Source: Candidatus Omnitrophota bacterium (GTDB taxonomy: Bacteria; Omnitrophota; Gorgyraeia; Gygaellales; Profunditerraquicolaceae). Taken from it: a stretch of DNA of 9,444 nucleotides. A model generated the notes under the pieces. That model did no database searches. It saw only the letters and a list, made by a program, of their open reading frames with translations, and had not been told where the DNA came from. The translations under genes and the position numbers were made by a program. The stretch spans positions 1 through 9,444 of the forward strand of contig JAGUUJ010000114.1 in the NCBI GenBank assembly GCA_020063525.1, written 5' to 3'. Shown here piece after piece: positions 1 through 7,076 of this stretch; the stretch's first letter is position 1; the number at the start of each line of letters is the position of its first letter.

Positions 1-1
1 C

Positions 2-1018
2 GACGGTAATTTGGCGCTGCGCGTCAATTTTGCTACTGTTGAACCGGACGCAAGGACCATAAAAGACCGCAGGGTAGGCAGAAACCTGACTATTGATGAG
101 GCTGCAGCTTTAGCCAAAGAAATAAATTCAAAAGTTACTTTGTCCAGCGCTACCTTTGAATTTAAAAATACAATTGGCCATCGCGGAGTTCTGGTGATAA
201 GAGGTATGCGTTCCAAATTATCCGGCTGGATAACCAATACTGATCCTGCTTATGAGCGGGAAGGGGTGTTTGGTATAGCCAAAGAGAAGTTTGATAACTT
301 TGTAGCAGAATCGCATTCTATGTCTGGTTATGAAAATTCAAGCGAAGCAAAAGAAGCAGCTCTTCTCTTAAATGAATTTACGCAAAAATCGCATAAGGTT
401 CTTAATGAATCGGCAGTAAATAAGAAGAGAATCGCCGAGAATAAACTTGCGGCAAATATAATATTATCCCGTGATGCCGGCGATCACCTTCCGAAATTTC
501 CCAAAATAGACAGCCTCTATAATTTAAGGTTCGGCTCATTTGTGCAGATGCCTGTAGAAAAGGGCATTGCCCTTTTAACCGGCATGGAAGTAATCGATGT
601 TCCTTCATCAAGCGGCCATCTGGATGTGGATTACACTATTTGGGCAAAGGTAGCCCTGGACTCTATCAAAAAATACGACGGGATTTATATCCATATAAAG
701 GGCCCTGATGAGCCGGCGCACGACGGAGATTTTAATAAGAAGAAAGAGATTATCGAAATAATTGATAGATTCTTCTTTGCTGACCTATTGCCTAAACTGG
801 ATATTAATAACACGATTGTTGCCGTGACTGCTGATCACTCTACCGTATGCGCTATCAAAGCCCATTCCAGCGACCCTGTTCCATTACTTGTCTCGGGCGG
901 TAATATCAAGCCCGATGGCTCGCTGAGTTTCTCCGAAAAAGCAGCAAGGCTTGGTTCAATAGGCGAACTTTTCGGCAGGGATATCGTGCCTCTCCTTGTA
1001 AAATCCGCCCAAGAGTAG
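2..1018 (+). CDS. apgM: 2,3-bisphosphoglycerate-independent phosphoglycerate mutase, archaeal (ApgM) type, 5' end missing
   Basis: This enzyme interconverts 3-phosphoglycerate and 2-phosphoglycerate in glycolysis and gluconeogenesis in the cytoplasm. The reading frame is open to the window edge and reads DGNLALRVNFATVE at its start, matching the interior of the ApgM family. The gene therefore begins upstream, and the TTG at 11 is not a real start. About 338 residues are present against roughly 400 for the family, so the N-terminal part with the phosphorylated serine region is outside the window. Visible family motifs are HRGVLVIRG, the AANIILSRDAG stretch, the metal-binding segment KGPDEPAHDGD (codons near 702-735), TADHSTVC (near 830-851) and HSSDPVPLL near the C terminus. 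These belong to the alkaline-phosphatase superfamily fold, distinct from the longer bacterial GpmI. ApgM also occurs in several bacterial phyla. No clear terminator follows. The family call is firm; activity is inferred from the conserved motifs. Confidence 0.92.
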   Translation, partial: DGNLALRVNFATVEPDARTIKDRRVGRNLTIDEAAALAKEINSKVTLSSATFEFKNTIGHRGVLVIRGMRSKLSGWITNTDPAYEREGVFGIAKEKFDNFVAESHSMSGYENSSEAKEAALLLNEFTQKSHKVLNESAVNKKRIAENKLAANIILSRDAGDHLPKFPKIDSLYNLRFGSFVQMPVEKGIALLTGMEVIDVPSSSGHLDVDYTIWAKVALDSIKKYDGIYIHIKGPDEPAHDGDFNKKKEIIEIIDRFFFADLLPKLDINNTIVAVTADHSTVCAIKAHSSDPVPLLVSGGNIKPDGSLSFSEKAARLGSIGELFGRDIVPLLVKSAQE

Positions 1019-1024
1019 TATAAT
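996..1024 (+). promoter_or_regulatory. Candidate sigma-70 promoter upstream of mnmG
   Basis: A perfect TATAAT at 1019-1024 is preceded, with a 17-base spacer, by TTGTAA at 996-1001, which matches four of six bases of the consensus -35. The -35 lies inside the end of apgM and the -10 directly follows its stop codon. Transcription would start near 1031 and read through the inverted repeat at 1039-1157 into mnmG. It is the only promoter-like pair I found ahead of the mnmG-to-phoU gene run. The weak -35 keeps this tentative. Confidence 0.4.
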
Positions 1025-1038
1025 AGTTTAAAATAATT

Positions 1039-1157
1039 AGGGACGTCTTTACAGCTAAAGCTAAGGGTGTCCTACATTCAAAGCAAAGGCTGTCCCCTTT
1101 TTGCACTTTCCCTTTTTCTTAGGGGACACCCTTCCGATTGGTTTTAAAGACGTCCCT
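1039..1157. repeat. Nested inverted repeat between apgM and mnmG, REP/MITE-like
   Basis: The outer arms are a perfect 13-base inverted pair, AGGGACGTCTTTA at 1039-1051 and its complement at 1145-1157. An inner 10-base pair, AAGGGTGTCC at 1063-1072 with 1124-1133, nests inside. A competing 8-base pair joins TGTCCCCT at 1091-1098 to 1121-1128, around a pyrimidine-rich loop. The related string CCTGTCCCT at 1172-1180 suggests the element may extend to about 1180. Repeated GGGAC/GTCCC half-motifs of this kind resemble extragenic palindromes handled by REP-associated tyrosine (IS200-like) transposases. That link is inference: no transposase gene is in the window, and copy number cannot be judged from here. 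A transcript through the region could fold into a long 5' leader structure ahead of mnmG. There is no classical hairpin plus T-tract, so I do not call a terminator. Confidence 0.7.
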
Positions 1158-1192
1158 CGATTGGGATGGAACCTGTCCCTATCACTCCTAAT

Positions 1193-3052
1193 ATGTATGA
1201 TTATGATGTCATAGTTATAGGTGGAGGACACGCGGGTATTGAATCTGCTTTAGCTTCAGGCCGGATGGGTTGCAAGACTTTACTTTTAACCTTAAGCCGC
1301 GATACCATAGGTCTGATGAGTTGTAATCCGGCAATCGGCGGCGTAGGCAAAGGCCAACTGGTAAAAGAAATAGACGCCTTAGGCGGTCAGATGGGCTGTA
1401 CAACTGATGCCTGCGGCATACAGTTCAGAATCCTGAATGCCTCCAAAGGCCCGGCAGTACAATCTTCGCGCGCACAAGTGGATAGGAACAAATATAGACA
1501 GTATATGCAAGAAATTATTGAGGGCCAGGATAATCTTTTTATAAGGGAGGCAGAAGTAAAAAAGTTAGTAGTCAGAGATAATCGGATAAGAGGAGTAGTT
1601 ACTGACAAAAATGAAGAAATTACTTCTTCCGCCGTGGTTATATGCGCAGGAACATTTTTAGACGGGCTGATACACATAGGCTTAAATCATTTTAGCGCAG
1701 GCAGGATTAATGAACCCGCAGCTTGTGATTTAGCAAAAAACTTAAAAGAATTAGGATTCAATCTGTTGAGGTTTAAGACCGGTACCTGCCCGCGCATGGA
1801 TAAAGATTCGATGGATTTCTCTAAACTAACCGTTCAAGAAGGAGATAATCCGCCGCGACCCTTTTCCTTTTCTACCAAAGAAATAATTCAACAACAGATT
1901 CCTTGTTACATAACTTATACGAATAATAATACCCACCAGATTATCAGGGATAATCTGGATAAATCTCCTTTATATACGGGAATAATTAAAGCCACAGGCG
2001 TGCGATACTGCCCGTCAATTGAAGATAAGGTTGTTAAATTTGCTGAAAGAGTGCGGCATCAGATATTTTTAGAGCCAGAAGGTTATGAAGCGCCGGAGAT
2101 TTACCCTAATGGTTTAGCCACGAGTTTACCCGAAGAGGTGCAACTGAAGATATTGCATTCTATTGAGGGCCTAGAAGAGGTTCGTGTAATTCGCTTTGGT
2201 TATGGCATAGAGCATACTGTGGTAGAGCCCACGCAACTTTATCCTACTTTAGAGACAAAATTGCTCAAGAATTTATATCTTGCCGGCCAGATAAATGGTA
2301 CCACCGGTTATGAAGAAGCCGCAGCTCAAGGGTTAGTGGCGGGTATAAACGCTGCTTTAAGGGTTACCAATAAAGAGCCGCTTATTTTAGACCGCGCCTC
2401 AAGCTATATCGGAGTATTGATTGATGACCTTACCACCAAAGGGACAAATGAACCATATCGGATGTTTACTTCGCGCGTGGAGTATCGCTTGATTTTGCGC
2501 GAAGATAATGCGGATTTACGCCTGAAGAAAATAGGGTATGATTTAGGTTTAGTGAACAAAGAAGATTATCAAAAATTGCAGGAAAAAACAGAAGCAATTA
2601 AACAGGGGATAAATTTTTTAAGAACTACCCTCCTGCGACCTTCAGTGCAAGTCAACAATCGCCTGATTGACCTAGAGACCTCGCCTATAAAAAAAGCCGT
2701 TACCTTAGAGGAAATCTTGAAAAGACCGCAGATAAATTTAGAGCACCTAAAGAGTCTGGATCAGATCAATTTAGATATTCCTGAATTCGCTTTCCGTCAG
2801 GTAGAAATTGAGGTAAAATATGCGGGGTTTATTCAGAGGCAGCTTAAAGAAGTAGAGAGGTTTAAGAATTTAGAGAGGATAAGGCTGCCCCAAGATTTAG
2901 ATTACTCTGGTATCCCGAGTCTTTCTAAAGAGATAAAAGAGAAATTAAATAGGTTTAAACCAATTAATCTGGGCCAGGCGGCGCGTATTTCTGGCGTCAC
3001 GCCAGTGGCAATTTCTATATTGATGGTCTATTTACGTAAACTAAATGGATAA
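1193..3052 (+). CDS. mnmG: tRNA uridine-5-carboxymethylaminomethyl(34) synthesis enzyme MnmG (GidA)
   Basis: MnmG is an FAD enzyme that, with the GTPase MnmE (not in this window), installs the cmnm5 group on uridine 34 of certain tRNAs. From this start the protein has 619 residues, the usual length. The FAD dinucleotide motif GGGHAG is at 10-15. The catalytic-type cysteines lie in SCNPAIGG (C44) and RYCPSIEDK (C273), corresponding to C47 and C277 of the E. coli enzyme. NASKGPAVQSSRAQ, GYEEAAAQGL and TNEPYRMFTSRVEYRL are also present, as is the C-terminal helical tRNA/MnmE-binding domain. One small oddity is GTCPR where GTPPR is usual. I chose ATG 1193 over the in-frame ATG 1166 because the extra nine residues are encoded by sequence resembling the upstream repeat and are not family-like. 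Neither start has a good Shine-Dalgarno. The gene overlaps the next one by 8 bases. Confidence 0.95.
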   Translation: MYDYDVIVIGGGHAGIESALASGRMGCKTLLLTLSRDTIGLMSCNPAIGGVGKGQLVKEIDALGGQMGCTTDACGIQFRILNASKGPAVQSSRAQVDRNKYRQYMQEIIEGQDNLFIREAEVKKLVVRDNRIRGVVTDKNEEITSSAVVICAGTFLDGLIHIGLNHFSAGRINEPAACDLAKNLKELGFNLLRFKTGTCPRMDKDSMDFSKLTVQEGDNPPRPFSFSTKEIIQQQIPCYITYTNNNTHQIIRDNLDKSPLYTGIIKATGVRYCPSIEDKVVKFAERVRHQIFLEPEGYEAPEIYPNGLATSLPEEVQLKILHSIEGLEEVRVIRFGYGIEHTVVEPTQLYPTLETKLLKNLYLAGQINGTTGYEEAAAQGLVAGINAALRVTNKEPLILDRASSYIGVLIDDLTTKGTNEPYRMFTSRVEYRLILREDNADLRLKKIGYDLGLVNKEDYQKLQEKTEAIKQGINFLRTTLLRPSVQVNNRLIDLETSPIKKAVTLEEILKRPQINLEHLKSLDQINLDIPEFAFRQVEIEVKYAGFIQRQLKEVERFKNLERIRLPQDLDYSGIPSLSKEIKEKLNRFKPINLGQAARISGVTPVAISILMVYLRKLNG

Positions 3053-3719
3053 GAATAAAAACTATTTAAGCCTTAAAAAATTCTGTCAGGATTTAGGCAT
3101 AGATTTATTCGGCGTAGCTGACATCAATGAGATAAAAAAAGATTTTTCATTAACTAAAAGCTTGTTAGAAAAATTTGATAAGGCAGTATGCCTTGGATTG
3201 CGCTTATCTAAAAGCATCTTGGAAGAAATTGAATGCGCGCCTACGCGGCTATATTTCCATCACTATCGCACAGCGAACGCTTTACTGGATCAGATTGCTT
3301 TTAAGGTAAGTAATTATATACAGAAAAATAGTTTTCTTGCCCTATCCATACCCGCTTCACAAATTCTAGACTGGCAGAATCAAAAGGCGCACCTTTCGCA
3401 TAAGAAAATAGGCTATTCAGCGGGATTAGGCTGGATAGGCAGGAATAATTTACTGGTTAATAAAAAGAAGGGCAGCCAATTCCGCATAGTTTCCATTCTT
3501 ACTGATATGCCATTAAAGACAGATAAGCCTGCAAAAGAGGGCTGCGGAGAATGCAGGCTGTGTATTGAAGCCTGTCCAGTAAATGCAATAAAACAGAATC
3601 CTGCGGATTTCGATCATTTAAAATGTTTTGAGAAATTAAAAGAATTCCAGAAACAGCGTTTGGTTGACCAGTATATCTGCGGGATATGCGTTAAGGCCTG
3701 CCGGGGGAAGAAAAAATGA
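3045..3719 (+). CDS. QueG-related double-cluster [4Fe-4S] protein, short paralogue of unknown substrate
   Basis: The 224-residue protein belongs to the epoxyqueuosine-reductase-like family (COG1600). The block SAGLGWIGRNNLLV (125-138) and SILTDMP (150-156) precede a ferredoxin module. Cluster cysteines are C167, C170, C173 and C177 in CGECRLCIEACP, then C194, C212, C215 and C219, enough for two [4Fe-4S] clusters. It differs from true QueG, which is about 310-380 residues long. The C-terminal extension is absent, and the position where QueG has its catalytic Asp, 13 residues before AGLGW, appears to be Gln113 within a HLSHKKIG context. It may therefore be a redox paralogue rather than the queuosine enzyme, even though its neighbour mnmG also modifies the tRNA wobble base. 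The start ATG overlaps the mnmG stop by 8 bases, which implies translational coupling. The family is clear; the function is not known. Confidence 0.82.
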   Translation: MDKNKNYLSLKKFCQDLGIDLFGVADINEIKKDFSLTKSLLEKFDKAVCLGLRLSKSILEEIECAPTRLYFHHYRTANALLDQIAFKVSNYIQKNSFLALSIPASQILDWQNQKAHLSHKKIGYSAGLGWIGRNNLLVNKKKGSQFRIVSILTDMPLKTDKPAKEGCGECRLCIEACPVNAIKQNPADFDHLKCFEKLKEFQKQRLVDQYICGICVKACRGKKK

Positions 3720-4390
3720 GAGAAATAATTTTCCTTGTGATAATCCTAGGGTTATTTTTGGCAGCGGCGACCTTTAATGCCTATGCTTACGACAACGGTG
3801 ATTTTCAGGTCTGGAATACAGATGGCCAGGAGAAAAAAATAAGCGATAATGCAAAAATAACTGCTGAAGAGGAATTCCGCTGGGGAGATAATGCAAACCA
3901 GCTCTATTACTATCACTTTGACGTCGGTTTTCTCTATGCTTTTAATCCAAACTTTGATTTAAGCTTAAATTACCGGCACATCTATGAAAGGAAAAAGGGC
4001 AAATTCAGGTTAGAGAATGAGCCGAGTATAAATGCAATCTTGAAATGGGATTTATGGGGTTTCAGCCTTAGCGACCGTAGCCGATTTGAATATCGACATT
4101 TTGACTACACAAGCGATTCCTGGCGTTACCGGAACATGTTTACCATAAGGCCCCCCTGGAAGTTTACAAAAATGAATATCCAACCTTATCTTGCCGATGA
4201 GATTTTTATAAGTTCAATGGGTGCCGCATTCAATAATAACCGTTTCTATTCTGGCTTAGGGTTCACTCTTACCAAAAATATAAGGGGTGAAATTTATTAC
4301 CTGCTTCAACATACCAGAACCGTTAATAAGAATTCTACAAATTGGCCGTTTGTTAACGTTTTAGGCGCTAAGATTAAGATAGCATTCTAA
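3716..4390 (+). CDS. DUF2490 family protein, probable outer-membrane beta-barrel
   Basis: A signal peptide is evident: charged start, hydrophobic core at residues 4-20, and a likely cleavage after AYA at 24. The mature 200 residues are rich in alternating aromatic and polar positions with short turns and end in Phe (KIKIAF), as expected for an outer-membrane beta-barrel. Family-like signatures include DFQVW, the EEFRWGDNANQLYYYH stretch near 52-67, LNYRHIYE, SDRSRFEYRH and QPYLADE. These match the DUF2490 family, whose function is unestablished. The start overlaps the preceding stop by 4 bases (ATGA) with the purine-rich GGGGGAAG just upstream. pstS begins 10 bases after its stop, so it is very likely co-transcribed with the phosphate genes. 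A role in passing phosphate or phosphorylated compounds across the outer membrane is possible but only inferred from position. Confidence 0.78.
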   Translation: MREIIFLVIILGLFLAAATFNAYAYDNGDFQVWNTDGQEKKISDNAKITAEEEFRWGDNANQLYYYHFDVGFLYAFNPNFDLSLNYRHIYERKKGKFRLENEPSINAILKWDLWGFSLSDRSRFEYRHFDYTSDSWRYRNMFTIRPPWKFTKMNIQPYLADEIFISSMGAAFNNNRFYSGLGFTLTKNIRGEIYYLLQHTRTVNKNSTNWPFVNVLGAKIKIAF

Positions 4391-4400
4391 GGAGGAAGAT

Positions 4401-5252
4401 ATGATAAGAAAGCTCTTATTTATTTTACCCGCATTTATTTTTGTAAATTCTGCATTTGCGCAATCCGGTAAGAGTTCCATTCAAATCAAAGGTTCGGATA
4501 CCATGGTAAACCTGGGCCAGGCATGGGCTGAGGCTTTCAACAAAAAGAATCCCGTGGTAAATATTGCGGTTACCGGAGGCGGTTCGGGAACGGGTATCGC
4601 TGCGCTCATTGCAGGTACTGCTGACATAGCAGAATGCTCAAGGACAATGAAGGAGAAAGAAATCGATAAGGCAAAACAAAACGGAATAACACCGGTTGAA
4701 TTTACCGTAGCTTTAGACGGGCTGGCAGTAGTGGTACATCCGGATAATCCCGTTTCAAAACTGACTATTGACGAATTATTCGATATCTTCACTGGCAGGA
4801 TTACTAACTGGAATCAGTTAGGAGGAAAGGATTTGCCGATTGTTATCTTGTCGAGAGAGGTGAATTCCGGCACGCACGTATATTTTAAGGAGCATGTGTT
4901 AAGAAAAGGCAATGAAAAAGGGACAGAGGAGTTTTCTCCTATGGCGTTATTAATGCCTTCCAGCCAAGCCATCGCCGATGAGGTATCGCAGAACCCCAAT
5001 GCCATAGGCTATTACGGAATGGGGTATATCAGCAAGCAGCAAAAAGTAGTTGCAGTAGCCAAAGACAGGAATTCTCCTTACATTGAGCCGACGATTGAAA
5101 ATGTGAAGAACGGCAAATACCCGATTTCCCGGCCGCTCTTGATGTACACAAAAGGAGAGCCTAAAGGGGCAGTAAAAGAATTTTTAGACTTTGCCCTTTC
5201 TTCTGAAGGCCAGGAGATTGTCATAAAGACAGATTTCGTCCCCGTAAAATAA
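4401..5252 (+). CDS. pstS: Phosphate ABC transporter substrate-binding protein PstS
   Basis: This is the periplasmic receptor that binds inorganic phosphate and delivers it to PstC-PstA. The 283-residue product starts with a Sec signal peptide, cleavage likely after AFA at residue 20, and has no lipobox cysteine. It should be a soluble periplasmic protein rather than a lipoprotein. The phosphate-contacting segments of the family are visible: GSDTM at 31-35, GGGSGTGI at 59-66, a buried Asp at 106 in ALDGLAVVVHP, and SREVNSGT at 151-158. FTGRITNWNQLGG at 130-142 and the C-terminal FLDFALSSEGQEIV helix are also typical. The start is fixed by a full TAAGGAGG sequence that uses the stop codon of the upstream gene, five bases before the ATG. 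It begins the pst block, and no promoter or Pho box is obvious in the 10-base gap. Confidence 0.95.
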   Translation: MIRKLLFILPAFIFVNSAFAQSGKSSIQIKGSDTMVNLGQAWAEAFNKKNPVVNIAVTGGGSGTGIAALIAGTADIAECSRTMKEKEIDKAKQNGITPVEFTVALDGLAVVVHPDNPVSKLTIDELFDIFTGRITNWNQLGGKDLPIVILSREVNSGTHVYFKEHVLRKGNEKGTEEFSPMALLMPSSQAIADEVSQNPNAIGYYGMGYISKQQKVVAVAKDRNSPYIEPTIENVKNGKYPISRPLLMYTKGEPKGAVKEFLDFALSSEGQEIVIKTDFVPVK

Positions 5253-5257
5253 GGATT

Positions 5258-5272
5258 CTGCTATAATAGCAG
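5258..5272. repeat. Short palindrome with a TATAAT centre just before pstC
   Basis: CTGCTAT and ATAGCAG form perfect 7-base arms around a single A, ending one base before the pstC start codon. The centre reads TATAAT (5262-5267). In RNA it could form a 5-bp stem with a 5-base loop that sits where a Shine-Dalgarno would be, and the nearest purine run, AAGGA at 5251-5255, is about 18 bases from the start. This could tune pstC translation relative to pstS. It could also be chance: the palindrome is short, and no -35 accompanies the TATAAT. Confidence 0.4.
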
Positions 5273-5273
5273 T

Positions 5274-6146
5274 ATGAAACTACGCAAAATCATTGAGTTT
5301 ATCATTGAGAAGCTGATTTTCTTATGCGGCGTGGCTTCAATTTTGTTTGTAATCCTTATTTTTGCCTTCCTGTTAAAGGAAGGCATTTCTTTTTTTAAAG
5401 AGGTCTCCTTCGGTAAATTTATAGGCGGAAGATATTGGTATCCGATTTCTGAGCCGCCCCAATTCGGGATATTGCCCCTTATATTGGGCTCCCTTCTGGT
5501 TACGCTTGGCGCAATAATTGTATCGGTGCCGCTTAGTATTGCCGCTGCATTTTACATTTCCGAAGTCGCACCCATAAAAATGAAAGATATTCTTAAGGCA
5601 GGCATCGAGATGCTCGCCGCAATTCCGTCAGTAGTGTTAGGTTTTATCGGCATGGTCACGCTTGTTCCCTGGATTAAGAAAGCATTCCATCTTCCGACAG
5701 GTTTAACTGCCTTTTCAGGTTCAATAATGCTTGGCCTTATGGCAATGCCGACTATAATCAGCATTTCAGAGGACGCTATAAACGCTGTGCCAAAGTCCTA
5801 TAAGGAAGGCGCTCTTGCTTTGGGTGCAACACGCTGGCAGGCAATGTACAGGGTAGTTATACATGCGGCAATGCCCGGAATTATTGCGGCAACAATGCTG
5901 GGCATAGGCAGGGTTATCGGAGAAACCATGGCAGTGATGATGATCACCGGAAACGCTGCGGTCATCCCGCATACATTCTTACAGCCTGTACGCACGCTTA
6001 CTGCAACCATTGCCGCAGAGATGGGGGAGACTGTTCACGGCAGTATGCATTATTATTCCTTGTTTGCTATCGGCATAATCCTCTTTGTGATTACCTTTAT
6101 CATAAATTTTACCGCTGACATATTCCTGCACAGGAACAGGAAATAA
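5274..6146 (+). CDS. pstC: Phosphate ABC transporter permease PstC
   Basis: PstC is one of the two inner-membrane channel subunits for phosphate. The 290-residue sequence has about six hydrophobic segments, roughly 13-35, 66-93, 112-131, 145-165, 200-225 and 258-282. The cytoplasmic EAA-type coupling loop that docks onto the ATPase is YKEGALALGATRWQ at 176-189. The conserved GRVIGETMAVMMITGNA stretch (212-228) is characteristic of PstC, and the length is normal. The ATG lies 21 bases after pstS, directly behind a short palindrome and without a strong Shine-Dalgarno. Translation may depend on coupling to pstS. It is followed by an 84-base gap holding an inverted repeat, the largest gap within the pst genes. 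Confidence 0.95.
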   Translation: MKLRKIIEFIIEKLIFLCGVASILFVILIFAFLLKEGISFFKEVSFGKFIGGRYWYPISEPPQFGILPLILGSLLVTLGAIIVSVPLSIAAAFYISEVAPIKMKDILKAGIEMLAAIPSVVLGFIGMVTLVPWIKKAFHLPTGLTAFSGSIMLGLMAMPTIISISEDAINAVPKSYKEGALALGATRWQAMYRVVIHAAMPGIIAATMLGIGRVIGETMAVMMITGNAAVIPHTFLQPVRTLTATIAAEMGETVHGSMHYYSLFAIGIILFVITFIINFTADIFLHRNRK

Positions 6147-6151
6147 GATGA

Positions 6152-6232
6152 ACCCCGCACCTTCTAACATATTTATTATTTATAAAAAGAAGGCTCGGGG
6201 AAATAAACAAAAACACAAAGAAGGTGCGGGGT
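6152..6232. repeat. Inverted repeat between pstC and pstA with CCCCGCACCTTCT arms
   Basis: Perfect 14-base arms, ACCCCGCACCTTCT at 6152-6165 and its complement at 6219-6232, enclose a very AT-rich 53-base loop. Inside the loop, AGAAGGCTCGGGG at 6188-6200 is a degenerate direct copy of the right arm (11 of the 13 bases at 6219-6231). The left arm therefore has two possible partners. The right arm contains AGAAGG (6219-6224), well placed as the ribosome binding site for pstA, and it overlaps the GTG start at 6231. Folding would bury the initiation site, while the alternative pairing with 6188-6200 would free it. The core CCCCGCACCT recurs in the palindrome after pstA. There is no T-tract, so this is not a standard terminator. 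REP-like origin is inference. Confidence 0.75.
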
Positions 6233-7076
6233 GAAGACAACCACTAAACAGAAGATTGCTTTTGCCATATTATTTTTATGTACGGTTATTGTGGTGTTAC
6301 CTGTTTTGTTTGTCTTGGCAGTGGTAATAAAAAATGGCTGGCCTGCTATTAACTGGGAATTCTTAACCACCATGCCCAGAAATAATATGAAGGCAGGAGG
6401 TATATATCCCGCGATAATGGGAACAATATATCTGGTTTCTCTTTCAACGCTCTTTTCTCTCCCCATAGGCCTGTTCGCAGCCATATACCTTAATGAATAC
6501 GCCGAAGAAAACATGCTGACCAGGTTAATCCGCCTGGCAATCGTAAATCTTGCGGGCGTATCTTCTGTTGTCTATGGATTATTCGGCTTAGTCATGTTTG
6601 TTACATTCTTAAAATTCGGAGTTTCCATTCTTTCCGGAGCCCTGACATTAGCCATAATGAATTTGCCGGTGATTATCACTGCTTCTGTTGAGGCATTAGC
6701 GAGTGTGCCGTATTCTTTCAGAGAAGTGAGCCGCTCTTTAGGGGCAAGCAGGTGGCAGACCATCAGACACTCTGTGCTTCCTTTTGCTATTCCCGGTATT
6801 TTAACCGGCGCTATCTTGAGTCTGGCAAGGGCAGCTGGTGAGACTGCGCCCATACTTTTTACAGTAGCGGCATTTTACCTGCCGAACTTGCCGCATTCTG
6901 TCTTTGACCAGGCAATGGCGTTGCCGTATCACCTCTACATTATTTCTACACAGATTCCCGGCATACCGCAACAGATGCGTTACGCAACAGCCCTGGTTCT
7001 GGTGGGTATAGTCTTTAGCATGAATATCTTTGCGGTAATTATCCGCTCCAAGTTCAGAAAGAAGAAAAAATGGTAA
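6231..7076 (+). CDS. pstA: Phosphate ABC transporter permease PstA
   Basis: PstA pairs with PstC to form the inner-membrane phosphate path. The product has 281 residues with hydrophobic segments near 9-33, 60-87, 103-127, 133-152, 185-215 and 252-272. The EAA-type loop is FREVSRSLGASRWQ at 163-176, and the family-typical LARAAGETAPILFT follows at 198-211. The most plausible start is GTG 6231, preceded by AAGAAGG six bases upstream. Both signals lie in the right arm of the inverted repeat, so the repeat seems to have become the translation initiation region. The C terminus is a lysine-rich tail ending in Trp, whose last codons overlap a possible pstB1 start by 7 bases. Inverted repeats flank the gene on both sides. 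Confidence 0.94.
   Translation: MKTTTKQKIAFAILFLCTVIVVLPVLFVLAVVIKNGWPAINWEFLTTMPRNNMKAGGIYPAIMGTIYLVSLSTLFSLPIGLFAAIYLNEYAEENMLTRLIRLAIVNLAGVSSVVYGLFGLVMFVTFLKFGVSILSGALTLAIMNLPVIITASVEALASVPYSFREVSRSLGASRWQTIRHSVLPFAIPGILTGAILSLARAAGETAPILFTVAAFYLPNLPHSVFDQAMALPYHLYIISTQIPGIPQQMRYATALVLVGIVFSMNIFAVIIRSKFRKKKKW

Noticed and set aside
1166..1192. Nine-residue N-terminal extension of MnmG from ATG 1166
   Set aside because: The residues derive from repeat-like sequence, do not resemble MnmG N termini, and the ATG has no convincing ribosome binding site. The next ATG, at 1193, gives a normal start.
5262..5267. TATAAT before pstC as a promoter -10 box
   Set aside because: There is no -35-like hexamer at 5239-5245 with suitable spacing, and transcription would begin at the start codon. 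The match is explained by the short palindrome.
6176..6514. Minus-strand open frame over the pstC-pstA gap and the start of pstA
   Set aside because: It mostly mirrors the pstA coding sequence in another frame, has no recognisable family features, and opposes a conserved gene.
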